This document shows, one piece after another, positions 1 through 6,496 of a stretch of DNA of 17,918 nucleotides. Position numbers and translations under genes: made by a program. Numbering within the stretch: the first letter of the stretch is position 1; each line of letters starts with the position of its first letter. This DNA is from JBBQXK01 sp038251625 (GTDB lineage Bacteria > Pseudomonadota > Alphaproteobacteria > Rhodobacterales > Rhodobacteraceae). The notes beneath the pieces are model-generated. The model was not told where the DNA came from, made no database searches, and worked only from the letters and a program-made list of their open reading frames with translations. The stretch covers positions 1 to 17,918 of the forward strand of contig JBBSBE010000080.1 of NCBI GenBank assembly GCA_038251625.1, written 5' to 3'.

Positions 1-58
1 TGAGGTGTATGCGGGGGGCAGAGGCGCGGTAAGTCTCTAGCGTCAAACATTTTTTCTG

Positions 59-115
59 GGTTCGCACCTTTGGGTGCGCGGTTCGCAGGTGCGCACCCTG
101 CGTCTGAGTGCGCGC
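59..115 (+). promoter_or_regulatory. leader with alternative hairpins upstream of the putative rep gene
   Basis: Four GC-rich segments can pair in mutually exclusive ways. GCACC (64-68) pairs with GGTGC (73-77). GGGTGCGC (72-79) pairs perfectly with GCGCACCC (91-98). GCGCAC (91-96) also pairs with GTGCGC (108-113). The word GGTTCGCA also occurs twice, near 59 and 80. This is the layout of an attenuator or of a countertranscript-controlled leader, and it lies about 150 bases ahead of the rep-like start with a strong terminator in between. A regulatory role, possibly in copy-number control, is inference. Confidence 0.4.
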
Positions 116-215
116 CCGCAATCTGATCAACACCGCGACCGCCCTGCCCTTCCGTCTCTGCCCAGCCACGGAACCGCCCACCCTAGGCGTTTTCGACCCC
201 GCCCCACCTTATCCG

Positions 216-242
216 GCCCGGTGTTCATCACCGGGCGTTTTT
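216..242 (+). terminator. intrinsic terminator just upstream of the putative rep gene
   Basis: A perfect 8-bp stem, GCCCGGTG / CACCGGGC, encloses a 5-base loop (ttcat) and is followed by G and five Ts. This is a textbook Rho-independent terminator reading rightward. It ends 19 bases before the ATG at 262. It therefore either insulates the gene from upstream transcription or acts as a conditional attenuator together with the hairpins at 59-115. Confidence 0.75.
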
Positions 243-261
243 CCATGTCCGGAGATCCTCC

Positions 262-1227
262 ATGAGCCACGCCGCCACCAACTGGGCCATCCAACAGCGC
301 GGGCTGAAGCCTGCCACCAAGATCGTCCTGTGGTTTCTCTGCGATCGCCACAACCCGGATTTCGGCTGCTTTCCGACACAAGCGCGGCTGGCCGAGGACG
401 CGGAAATGTCCATCTCCGCCCTGAACGATCACCTCGCCACGCTGGAGAAACTGGGCCTGATCCACCGCATCCGGGCCCACCATCCGCACAGCCATCGGCG
501 CTTGCCAACGCGGTATGTCCTGGGGTTCGAGCCGGGATTCCCGCAAAACCCACCTCCGGAAAGCGAAGATGGGTTTGTTGAAATCATGGAAGAAAATGAC
601 GACCCATCTCCGGAATCGCCAGATGGGGCCAACTCCGGATTTCCGGGCGTTCCATCTCCGGATTTTCCCCAAAGCCATCTCCGGAATCCGGAGTATAACC
701 TTGTAAGGGAACCTTTAACTAAACCAGTAAAGGAGGAGGAGGACGCGCAAGCGCGCGAGATCGATTTTGATCATTTTTTCGCAGAGCTTCTGAAGGCACT
801 GGGCATCGATCCAAACGGCTCCCTGCCCGCCTGGTGGCAGGGCTGGTCAGCCAAAACCCATGTGCGCCGCTGGATCGACGACCTTGGCCTCACCGAGGAC
901 CGGATCATCGAGACCGCCACCGAAACCCGGAGGGACCACCCCGCCCCACCCGATGGGCCCAAGGCCCTCGACCGGGCGATGGAACGAGCTGCCAAGCGCA
1001 ATGAGCAAGTCGCGGCAGCTTCCCCGAAGGGCCCGACCGGCAACCGCCAACCCAAGCGCACCGAAGGCACCCGGCCCAGCGCCGATGAACTCGCCGCCTT
1101 CTACGCCGACATGGTCAACTCGGACAAGTTCCTGCCCGCCAACACCATCAGCAACACAATCCGTGATGCGATGCTGTCACGCGGTCTGGTCACGCCGGAG
1201 CGATTGCGGGCGCGGGGTGTGCACTGA
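262..1227 (+). CDS. winged-helix protein, putative plasmid replication initiator
   Basis: The 321-residue product begins with a winged helix-turn-helix domain (about residues 18-88). Its recognition helix region contains TQARLAEDAEMS followed by ALNDHLATLEKLGLI, a pattern shared with MarR/DnaD/Rep-type DNA-binding proteins. A Pro/Ser/Asp-rich linker (about 95-150) is followed by a helical region with a WW pair near 194 and a conserved-looking C-terminal tail ending in ERLRARGVH. The ATG has GGAG 7 bases upstream. Proteins of this design are commonly the only replication-like gene on small alphaproteobacterial plasmids, so a role in replication initiation is plausible but inferred. The linker DNA carries iteron-like repeats that are not in register with the codons. 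A purely regulatory DNA-binding protein is the alternative. Confidence 0.7.
   Translation: MSHAATNWAIQQRGLKPATKIVLWFLCDRHNPDFGCFPTQARLAEDAEMSISALNDHLATLEKLGLIHRIRAHHPHSHRRLPTRYVLGFEPGFPQNPPPESEDGFVEIMEENDDPSPESPDGANSGFPGVPSPDFPQSHLRNPEYNLVREPLTKPVKEEEDAQAREIDFDHFFAELLKALGIDPNGSLPAWWQGWSAKTHVRRWIDDLGLTEDRIIETATETRRDHPAPPDGPKALDRAMERAAKRNEQVAAASPKGPTGNRQPKRTEGTRPSADELAAFYADMVNSDKFLPANTISNTIRDAMLSRGLVTPERLRARGVH
547..692 (+). repeat. iteron-like CTCCGGA repeats within the rep-like gene
   Basis: CTCCGGA occurs at 554, 608, 633, 656 and 679, and TCCGGA again at 687. Most copies sit in a longer core resembling CCATCTCCGGAWTC. The spacings of the central copies are 25, 23 and 23 bases, about two helical turns. 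None of these is a multiple of three, so the repeats lie in all three reading frames and cannot come from a protein repeat. Two inverted repeats overlap them: AACCCACCT (547-555) with AGATGGGTT (567-575), one mismatch, and CCCATCT (603-609) with AGATGGG (621-627). An origin made of initiator-binding iterons is the likely reading. Confidence 0.45.
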
Positions 1228-1309
1228 ACCCATATCGAACCTCAAACGGTCCGACGGCTTCGATGAATTGATTGTTTCAGCACCTCTGGCCAAGGCGGGC
1301 GCCGCACAT

Positions 1310-1645
1310 TCAGTGCAACATTTCCTCCAGCCCCAACGCAACGAATGCCGCCTTCGTCGTCGGATCAAACCCCGGATCGATCCGCGCTGGGCCATAGCCG
1401 TGCATCAGGTGCCATGCATCAATCTCGCGCAGTTCGGCGGCGAACTCCTTTGGCGACGCGGCCTCCTTCAAGGTCGTGTCGCCCTCACAATAGCTGAAGA
1501 TCATCAACCGGGTCGGATTGGCCCATGTGCCGAAGTACGACGCGTCCTGCGCCGTATCGACCTGCGCCCAGCCGTTCTCATAACTGCAGAGCCCGAAATC
1601 ATAGACGTAGCGATCGCCGGGGGCGAATTCGCGGGTGACCTTCAT
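1310..1645 (-). CDS. hypothetical protein
   Basis: The 111-residue soluble product is rich in aromatic and acidic residues, with GDRYVYDFGLCSYENGW near the N-terminus and a C-terminal stretch FVALGLEEMLH. I recognise no family or catalytic motif. Its ATG overlaps the stop of the upstream gene in an ATGA quartet (1642-1645), so the two are translationally coupled and probably work together. It is convergent with the rep-like gene, with about 80 bases between the two stops. The setting suggests a plasmid-borne accessory protein. No function is assigned. Confidence 0.6.
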   Translation of the reverse strand: MKVTREFAPGDRYVYDFGLCSYENGWAQVDTAQDASYFGTWANPTRLMIFSYCEGDTTLKEAASPKEFAAELREIDAWHLMHGYGPARIDPGFDPTTKAAFVALGLEEMLH

Positions 1646-2190
1646 GTCGACACCTGCGCGCGGGCCGTAATGGCGATCACGCAGAGGTCGCGGTAGCGCG
1701 CCATCGCCTTGGGGCTTGACGAAACGGGGTTGATCTCGGACGCTTGCAAACCGGCGATGTCGCCCGCCTCCGCCAGCGCCACGATCTGGGCCAGCTTGGT
1801 GCGGAACCTTGCATGCGTCGGTTTGGAGAAATCCGGCGCTGGTGGCAGCGCGCCAGTCTGCGGCTGATCGAGAACGGCTTGGCGCTTGCCGAACACTGGG
1901 GTGGGCGCAGCTTTCGGTTCTTCCTCCGCCGCCGTGATCGGCTGGCCCGCCGGATCGGGGTTGCCGTAGTCCAGCACCAAGGTCAGCCGGGCCTCGGCTT
2001 GATCGTAGGTGTCAGCGGTCATGATCGACGTGAAGGCCAGCGCTGCGCGCTCTGCGCCGATCCTTGCCGCCAGCAAGCGGGCGAAGGTATCGCCCGCCTT
2101 ATTGGCGCTGGTGGTCGGTTCGATCGGGGTTTCGGAAAGGCGCTGGGCGAGCGTGTCGATTTGCGCGGCAGTGAGGGCTTTGGTTTTCAT
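1642..2190 (-). CDS. hypothetical protein, plasmid-type
   Basis: The 182-residue protein has a helical N-terminal half, a proline/alanine-rich middle (about 85-120, including TGALPPAPDF) and a helical C-terminal half with FRTKLAQIVALAEAGDIAGL. No membrane segment or known motif is visible. AAGGA stands 8 bases before the ATG. It is the middle gene of a three-gene minus-strand group: 12 bases downstream of the gene starting at 2412, and overlapping the next gene by 4 bases. The amphipathic helices would suit a DNA- or partner-binding role, but that is a guess. Confidence 0.65.
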   Translation of the reverse strand: MKTKALTAAQIDTLAQRLSETPIEPTTSANKAGDTFARLLAARIGAERAALAFTSIMTADTYDQAEARLTLVLDYGNPDPAGQPITAAEEEPKAAPTPVFGKRQAVLDQPQTGALPPAPDFSKPTHARFRTKLAQIVALAEAGDIAGLQASEINPVSSSPKAMARYRDLCVIAITARAQVST

Positions 2191-2202
2191 GGGTTCGTTC
2201 CT

Positions 2203-2412
2203 TCAGGCGTTGGTGATGTGGGCGGAATGGCCGAGGGTCGTGACCGCGTAGATCATCGTGCGGCCGTCGCCGATCGCCGCGCCAAAGGCCTGCGCCTCCG
2301 GCAGGGTCGCGAATTGCTCCCGCGTGCGGGTGGTGGGCGTGCGGCCTCGGGCGGCGACAAAGTGGGCGACGTTCTTGAGGCAGAATTCTTCGTGGGTTGT
2401 CAGGGGCTTCAT
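2203..2412 (-). CDS. small hypothetical protein
   Basis: The product is 69 residues starting MKPLTTHEEFCLKNVAHF, with no recognised domain. An in-frame upstream start at 2460 is possible, but the ATG at 2412 is chosen because GGAG precedes it by 7 bases and the extra 16 residues overlap an inverted-repeat leader. It opens the three-gene minus-strand group ending at 1310. The C-terminal half (FGAAIGDGRTMIYAVTTLG) looks like a compact alpha/beta fold. Function unknown. Confidence 0.55.
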   Translation of the reverse strand: MKPLTTHEEFCLKNVAHFVAARGRTPTTRTREQFATLPEAQAFGAAIGDGRTMIYAVTTLGHSAHITNA

Positions 2413-2415
2413 GGC

Positions 2416-2458
2416 GGTCTCCGTTGCGTTGCATTGGATGCAGACAGCCGCTGAGACC
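2416..2458 (-). promoter_or_regulatory. nested inverted repeats masking a ribosome-binding site
   Basis: GGTCTC (2416-2421) is complementary to GAGACC (2453-2458). Inside lies a second perfect inverted repeat, TGCAT (2430-2434) with ATGCA (2438-2442). On the minus-strand transcript the 3' arm of the outer stem overlaps GGAGACC, the Shine-Dalgarno of the gene starting at 2412. Folding would therefore hide the ribosome-binding site. Translational control is inferred. Confidence 0.35.
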
Positions 2459-2494
2459 AAAAGAGAGCAACCTTTAAGTCACTGAATTACGGTG

Positions 2495-2510
2495 CTTATT
2501 ATGGAATAAG
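2495..2510. promoter_or_regulatory. palindrome CTTATT-N4-AATAAG, possible operator
   Basis: A perfect 6-bp inverted repeat separated by four bases sits in the AT-rich stretch between the PIN-toxin gene and the three hypothetical genes. It is placed where a promoter for the minus-strand group would be expected. A regulator-binding site is possible. Nothing else identifies its ligand. Confidence 0.3.
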
Positions 2511-2609
2511 GGGGAATATTGAGGCGATAAAACACCATCGCCTGCCGCCTGAAACAATAGTGCCGAGGTCGGCGACGATTCTGCGCCAACCCGGTTTGAT
2601 CCGTGGTCG

Positions 2610-3005
2610 CTATGCAAGCAACCGGACGCCGTCGATCCGCGCCGCCTTGCGGTCGAAGGTCACCAATTCGGAGGCGCCGACGCGCCTCGATGCAGCGGCG
2701 ATCATCAGATCGGCAAAGCCGAAGCCATCATCGCGGTAGCGGAAAAGGGCGAGGCCGACGTCATCAGCGGCCTCGATTTCGATTTCGGATGCTGCCAGCA
2801 GACCTTCCAGCGCGTCCGCCACCTCACCTTTTGCGAACCGATAGGCGCGCTCCAGCACCCAGACGAGTTCGACTATCACTTCGCGGCTGATAAATCCCGG
2901 GGCGTCGACGGTAAGGCCCGAGATCACTTCGCCAGCCAACACCGCCTGATCAACATCGTCCTGAACAAGGAACCGGACGACCACATTGGTATCCAGCGCG
3001 ATCAT
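2610..3005 (-). CDS. vapC: PIN-domain ribonuclease toxin (VapC family)
   Basis: This 131-residue protein is a single PIN domain, the usual length for VapC toxins, which are Mg-dependent RNases that cut tRNA or rRNA. The acidic active site is visible: D5 in MIALDTNVVV, E46 in REVIVELVWVLE, D99 in FGFADLMIAAAS and D118 in TFDRKA. Its start overlaps the stop of the antitoxin gene by 4 bases (ATGA, 3002-3005), the standard arrangement of a toxin-antitoxin operon with the antitoxin first. In this setting it most likely serves plasmid maintenance. All catalytic residues are present, so it should be active unless bound by its antitoxin. Confidence 0.9.
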   Translation of the reverse strand: MIALDTNVVVRFLVQDDVDQAVLAGEVISGLTVDAPGFISREVIVELVWVLERAYRFAKGEVADALEGLLAASEIEIEAADDVGLALFRYRDDGFGFADLMIAAASRRVGASELVTFDRKAARIDGVRLLA

Positions 3006-3253
3006 GCGTCCGGGTCAGCTGCGTCGGTCGCCCCGGCCGCAATCGCAACCTCCATATCCTCAAGCGTGACCGGCTTGCGCCCCGGTCTTGCCAGAACACC
3101 CGCAAGCCCGGCCACAGGCCGGGCCTTCACCAACCGGACTTCGCCGTCAAGAATCACGTAGCGCACCCGGTCTCCGGGTGCAAGGCCGAGCGCCGACCGC
3201 ACAGTCCGGGGCAAGGTCGTCTGCCCTTTGGTGGTGATCGTAGATTCCTGCAT
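3002..3253 (-). CDS. AbrB/SpoVT-type antitoxin (VapB/MazE-like)
   Basis: The 83-residue protein opens with an AbrB swapped-hairpin DNA-binding domain (about 4-48), shown by STITTKGQTTLPRTVRSALGL and GDRVRYVILDGEVRL. Its C-terminal tail (about 50-83) is the part that normally wraps and inhibits the partner toxin. AAGGAG lies 7 bases before the ATG. The gene precedes and overlaps the PIN toxin gene. By family behaviour the antitoxin, alone or in complex with toxin, represses its own promoter. The duplicated CTCCTTAC block just upstream is a candidate binding region. Confidence 0.88.
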   Translation of the reverse strand: MQESTITTKGQTTLPRTVRSALGLAPGDRVRYVILDGEVRLVKARPVAGLAGVLARPGRKPVTLEDMEVAIAAGATDAADPDA

Positions 3254-3260
3254 CGTCTGA

Positions 3261-3315
3261 CTCCTTACTTTTTGATACTTCTCCTTACAATATGCATTCC
3301 TGCCCTACAGCGCAA
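3261..3315 (-). promoter_or_regulatory. toxin-antitoxin promoter region with a 20-bp-spaced direct repeat
   Basis: On the minus strand a weak promoter can be read: TTGCGC (3310-3315), 17 bases, TATTGT (3287-3292). The octamer GTAAGGAG occurs twice, at 3281-3288 and 3261-3268, exactly 20 bases apart. The nearer copy contains the antitoxin Shine-Dalgarno, and the farther copy overlaps the -10 element. The farther copy may be an operator half-site. The promoter match is modest. Confidence 0.35.
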
Positions 3316-3396
3316 GGTTTCCGCCGCATCCTGTCAGGGACAAAATGGGTCTTTCACGTCGTGCCACTCCTGTTATTTGAAGGCGTGGTCGCTGAG

Positions 3397-3416
3397 GTCT
3401 CTGTTGCAACAGAGCC
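3397..3416. repeat. palindrome matching IS6-family terminal repeats (possible scar)
   Basis: CTCTGTTGCAACAGAG (3399-3414) is a perfect 16-bp palindrome. Read leftward from 3416 it gives GGCTCTGTTGCAA, which matches the terminal inverted repeat known for IS6-family elements such as IS6100. Read rightward it gives the related GGTCTCTGTTGCAA. No transposase remains. It sits exactly between the plasmid backbone (toxin-antitoxin) and the cargo (metallo-hydrolase). A short two-ended scar of a lost IS6-type element is one reading. A terminator-like hairpin for the leftward metallo-hydrolase gene is the other, but no T-run is seen. Confidence 0.35.
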
Positions 3417-3441
3417 GCCGGGGATCAGCGGCCCGTTTTGA

Positions 3442-4404
3442 TCAGGCGTACGCCACATCCCAGAAAGCGGCTTCATAGCGGAAACCGTCGGCTTTGCGCA
3501 GGACATGTCCATGGCCGGGGAACGGCAGATGGCTGCCGATCACCGGGATGCGGTCGGCTGTTACCATGTCAAGGATGCGGGCGCGGCTGGCTGCAGCGGC
3601 AAGTTTGTCAGTATCGAGTGCCAGATGCCAGTCGGGATGTGCGAACTGAATTGCAGGAAAATGCATGACGTCGGCCCACATCAGCACCTGATCATTCCCC
3701 GATGACAGCCGATAACCGGTCATGCCGGGCGTATGACCTGGGATTGGCAGCGTCGTGATGCCGGGGGCAATATCGACTTCGCCCGTCAGCAGGGTCAACC
3801 GGTCGGCGTAGGCTGCAACTGCACCCTGCGCTGCAGCGATGATTGGCTTTAGCGGTTCCGGCCCGTTTTCAAGAAAACCCGGGGCGGTCCAGAAGGAATG
3901 CTCCGTGGCGAGCATCGTAAGACCCGCATTCGGGAACAGCGCCTTGCCCGCAGCATCCGTCAGGCCGCCGACATGGTCGATATGAAGATGGGTGAGAAGG
4001 ACTTGATCCACATCCTCTGCCGCGATGCCGGCGGCAGCCAGCGTCGCATTGAACCGCCCGATTGTTGGCACATAACTGGCGGGGCCGCCGGAATCGATCA
4101 TATAGATGGCAGTTCCGGTGTTCACCACAAAGGCGTTTATGTGGATTGTCAAAGCGCTGCTCTGCGGGCTGGCCTCGATCGCCTTGGCAACAGCGGTCGG
4201 TTCGGTATCGGAGAAAATCGTGGCCGGCAGGGGAATGTATCCGTCCGAGATTGCTGTGATCTCCATTGAACCGATACGGGTCCGGTACAATCCGATCGCC
4301 TGTTTGTCAGCCTGCGGGGCCGCAGCGCGCGCGGCCGAGGGCAAAAGCACAGGGGCTGCGATCAGCGCCGGAGCAGAAAATAGAAGGGAGCGACGGTTCA
4401 ACAT
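3442..4404 (-). CDS. exported metallo-beta-lactamase-fold hydrolase
   Basis: The 320-residue protein starts with a Tat-like signal (NRRSLLFSAP, then a hydrophobic stretch and ARAAAP, cleavage near 28), so it should act in the periplasm. The mature part is an MBL fold with the metal ligands H139, H141, D143 and H144 in LTHLHIDHVGG, then H224 in IPGHTPG, D245 in WADVMHF and H292 in GSHLPFPG. All two-metal ligands are therefore present. The family includes lactonases such as AHL-degrading enzymes, glyoxalase-II-like thioesterases and other ester hydrolases, and the substrate cannot be chosen from sequence alone. AAGGA lies 8 bases before the ATG. It is 145 bases downstream of an ABM-type gene on the same strand. 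Confidence 0.88.
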   Translation of the reverse strand: MLNRRSLLFSAPALIAAPVLLPSAARAAAPQADKQAIGLYRTRIGSMEITAISDGYIPLPATIFSDTEPTAVAKAIEASPQSSALTIHINAFVVNTGTAIYMIDSGGPASYVPTIGRFNATLAAAGIAAEDVDQVLLTHLHIDHVGGLTDAAGKALFPNAGLTMLATEHSFWTAPGFLENGPEPLKPIIAAAQGAVAAYADRLTLLTGEVDIAPGITTLPIPGHTPGMTGYRLSSGNDQVLMWADVMHFPAIQFAHPDWHLALDTDKLAAAASRARILDMVTADRIPVIGSHLPFPGHGHVLRKADGFRYEAAFWDVAYA

Positions 4405-4549
4405 GGAAGTGTTCCTTTGTTTCGTAGAGTGTGTGTTTTTCGGGGACTTTGTGCGGCGGTAAAGCCGCTGGGTCGCTTCGAGGCCGTCAGCGGACGTGCC
4501 GCTGGCGAATGAGATGCGGTTGCTGCATGGTCTTATCCTGACCAGCCCA

Positions 4550-4840
4550 TCAAACGATGTTGGATTGGAACAAGGTGACGACCTCGGTCAGGTCCATCGC
4601 CACGTAGTCCTTGGTATAGGGCTGCTCAAAATGAGCCTTGAAAGCCGCCTCGTCATCAAAGCGTTCCCAAAGCAAGAAGCTGTCGGGTTGATTAGCGACT
4701 TGATGCATCCTGAAAAGCGTGCAGCCGGCTTCGGTGATCGTCTTTGCACACAGCGCGATCAATTCTGCCTTGGCAAGCGCAGCCTTGCTTGGGTCTTTTA
4801 CCTTTAGTTCTGCAGTTATGTAGTATCCGGAGAGCAACAT
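4550..4840 (-). CDS. ABM-domain protein (quinol monooxygenase / YgiN-like)
   Basis: The 96-residue protein is one ferredoxin-like ABM (antibiotic biosynthesis monooxygenase) domain of typical length. The family signature is SFLLWERFDDEAAFKAHFEQPYTKDY (about 54-79), with H70 in the position usually conserved in the YgiN group. Such dimeric proteins oxidise quinols or aromatic rings without a cofactor, or act on other small hydrophobic molecules. AAGGA stands 7 bases before the ATG. The gene lies between a glutathione transferase and the exported MBL hydrolase, all on the minus strand, which fits a role in quinone or aromatic detoxification. The substrate is not determined. Confidence 0.82.
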   Translation of the reverse strand: MLLSGYYITAELKVKDPSKAALAKAELIALCAKTITEAGCTLFRMHQVANQPDSFLLWERFDDEAAFKAHFEQPYTKDYVAMDLTEVVTLFQSNIV

Positions 4841-4867
4841 AGAGATTTCCTTTTCCTGACTTGGAGG

Positions 4868-4897
4868 GCCAGCCCAATCGATTTGCGTTGGGCCGGC
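4868..4897 (-). promoter_or_regulatory. 10-bp-arm hairpin in the leader of the ABM gene
   Basis: GCCAGCCCAA (4868-4877) and TTGGGCCGGC (4888-4897) are inverted repeats with one mismatch and a 10-base loop. The hairpin lies between the YfcG-like transferase gene and the ABM gene. It has no T-run on the minus strand, so it is not a clear terminator. It may be an RNA processing or stabilising structure, or an operator. Confidence 0.35.
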
Positions 4898-5049
4898 TTA
4901 TGTTTAATCAATCGAAAAAACGCATGTTTCTTCGAGCTGCTTCCGGCAAAAGATTGCGGAATCAGAATTTCGAAAACGGACAGACCTTTTTAAATCACTG
5001 TCTTGGTTAGACTTGATCGCGGAACCGATAAATCGATCCGATCAGCCTG

Positions 5050-5694
5050 TCAGGCGGCCGAGCGCCTTAGCGGCGTGAAGTCGATCAGAGGCTCCGGGAT
5101 GGTAAGACCCTTTTGAACAGCTGGACGGGCCGCGACGCGCGCAAACCATGCGCTAAGGTTTGGGTAGTCTTTGATAGGATAAAACGAGGCCTCTGCCGTG
5201 TTGACCCAGCCAAAGAACGCAATGTCCACGATGGAATAGTCGCCACAGAAAAAGTCACGCCCTTCCAGAAGTCTGTCCATGCTGGCTTCGACGCGGGCGG
5301 CTTCCTTGGTGTAGCGATCAAGGGCGAAGGGCACTTTTTCAGACGAAAAATAGGCAAAGAACGCCCTTTGACCAAACATCGGACCGACAGACGAGGCCTG
5401 CATAAACAACAGCTCCAACGCCTCGAAGCGGCCCTTCGTGTCGGTCGGCATCAATCGTCCGGCTTTTTCCGCTAGATAAAGCAGGATGGCGTTGGATTCG
5501 TAGACGACTTGCCCCGTCTCGGTGTCGACAATGACGGGAATTTTCCCGTTGGGATTGAGTGCCACAAATTCCGGCGAAAACTGTTCGCCAGTGAAAGTGT
5601 TCACGCGTTTGACGACGTAGGGCAGGCCAAGCTCCTCTAGGGCAATGCTGATCTTGTGCCCATTGGGGGTGTTGTGAGTGTAGAGTTCGATCAT
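5050..5694 (-). CDS. yfcG: glutathione transferase, Nu class (YfcG-like)
   Basis: The 214-residue product has a thioredoxin-fold N-terminal domain (1 to about 85) and an all-helical C-terminal domain. The N-terminus MIELYTHNTPNGHK aligns position by position with E. coli YfcG as I remember it, including T9 and N11, which bind glutathione in that class, and the SNAILLYLAEK motif follows. Nu-class enzymes show glutathione-dependent disulfide reductase and peroxidase activity rather than classical conjugation. The start at 5694 is chosen because the fold begins there. An open stretch to 5982 crosses the promoter and the opposing regulator. It is divergent from the TetR gene, which probably represses it. 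Confidence 0.88.
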   Translation of the reverse strand: MIELYTHNTPNGHKISIALEELGLPYVVKRVNTFTGEQFSPEFVALNPNGKIPVIVDTETGQVVYESNAILLYLAEKAGRLMPTDTKGRFEALELLFMQASSVGPMFGQRAFFAYFSSEKVPFALDRYTKEAARVEASMDRLLEGRDFFCGDYSIVDIAFFGWVNTAEASFYPIKDYPNLSAWFARVAARPAVQKGLTIPEPLIDFTPLRRSAA

Positions 5695-5732
5695 CGGAAG
5701 TTCGCCTCTCAAAGCGGTTGGTTCGGATGCTG

Positions 5733-5760
5733 TATGCACATTTATGGAACGCATTGTCAA
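5733..5760 (-). promoter_or_regulatory. candidate sigma70 promoter for the YfcG-like gene
   Basis: On the minus strand TTGACA (5755-5760), a perfect -35 element, is followed after 16 bases by TGCATA (5733-5738), about 40 bases ahead of the ATG at 5694. It lies in the AT-rich divergent region shared with the TetR gene, so a TetR operator would be expected to overlap it. No convincing long palindrome was found by eye. Confidence 0.4.
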
Positions 5761-5842
5761 CAAATAAATTCTTGTAATTTCGCCAACATTCCTATGTAAA
5801 ATATGATCTTGAAATTTTTTGAAATGACATATATTGACACTT

Positions 5843-6496
5843 ATGATTAAAAATGAAGCAACACGCGGCAGGCCTCGCGAATTTGATGTTGACGCCGCTC
5901 TTGAAACGGCAACGCAGGTGTTTTGGCGCAAAGGGTACGAGGCGACGACGATGTCCGAACTCGTCGAGGCGGTCGGCATCAATCGGGCGAGCCTTTATGC
6001 CGCCTTTGGCGACAAGGAAGCGCTGTTCTTGGCTGTGCTAGAACGGTACGGAAAGGAATTTTCACAACGTCCAATGACTGCCTTGACTGAGATTGCCGAT
6101 CCCCGTGAAGCGATTGAAACGTTTCTTCTGCGCACAGCGGAGCATCTTGCCGACGAGCGGCTTCCCCGAGGGTGTTTGTTTGCCAACTCGATCCTGGAAA
6201 GCGGTGGCGGGTCCGAGCGGATCAGTCGGAACGTCGCCAACGGCATAGCGGGCCTTGAGGATGCTATTTATCAGGTAATTCAGCGTGGCCAACGGGAGGG
6301 ACACCTTGGCCTTGAAACAGACTGTCGGGCGCTTGCGCGGTTCTACGTCGGCGTCGCACAGGGCATGGCGTTGATCGCAAAGATTTCAGCCGACTCGTCT
6401 TCCATATTTGACATAGCGCGCACCAGTATGGCGGCATGGCCTACCAGAGCCGCGCGTGGTCAGGGCCAACCTACATTGGTAGGACAGAGTCTTTAA
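5843..6496 (+). CDS. TetR/AcrR-family transcriptional regulator
   Basis: The 217-residue protein has the TetR DNA-binding domain at about residues 13-60: FDVDAALETATQVFWRKGYE, then MSELVEAVGINRASLYAAFGDKEALF, which contains the helix-turn-helix. The rest is a helical ligand-binding domain with PRGCLFANSILESGGG near 115, a stretch typical of this subgroup. The ATG at 5843 is preferred, and a TTG at 5834 is also in frame. Neither has a good Shine-Dalgarno. It diverges from the YfcG-like transferase and is the likely repressor of that gene, and perhaps of its own. Its TAA overlaps the stop of the convergent second transferase gene. Confidence 0.88.
   Translation: MIKNEATRGRPREFDVDAALETATQVFWRKGYEATTMSELVEAVGINRASLYAAFGDKEALFLAVLERYGKEFSQRPMTALTEIADPREAIETFLLRTAEHLADERLPRGCLFANSILESGGGSERISRNVANGIAGLEDAIYQVIQRGQREGHLGLETDCRALARFYVGVAQGMALIAKISADSSSIFDIARTSMAAWPTRAARGQGQPTLVGQSL

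Noticed and set aside
547..692. CRISPR array
   Set aside because: The repeats are 7-14 bases, imperfect, and 23-25 bases apart with no cas genes; they lie inside a coding region.
5695..5982. N-terminal extension of about 96 residues on the YfcG-like transferase
   Set aside because: The GST fold begins exactly at the ATG at 5694, and the extension overlaps the divergent promoter and the start of the TetR gene.
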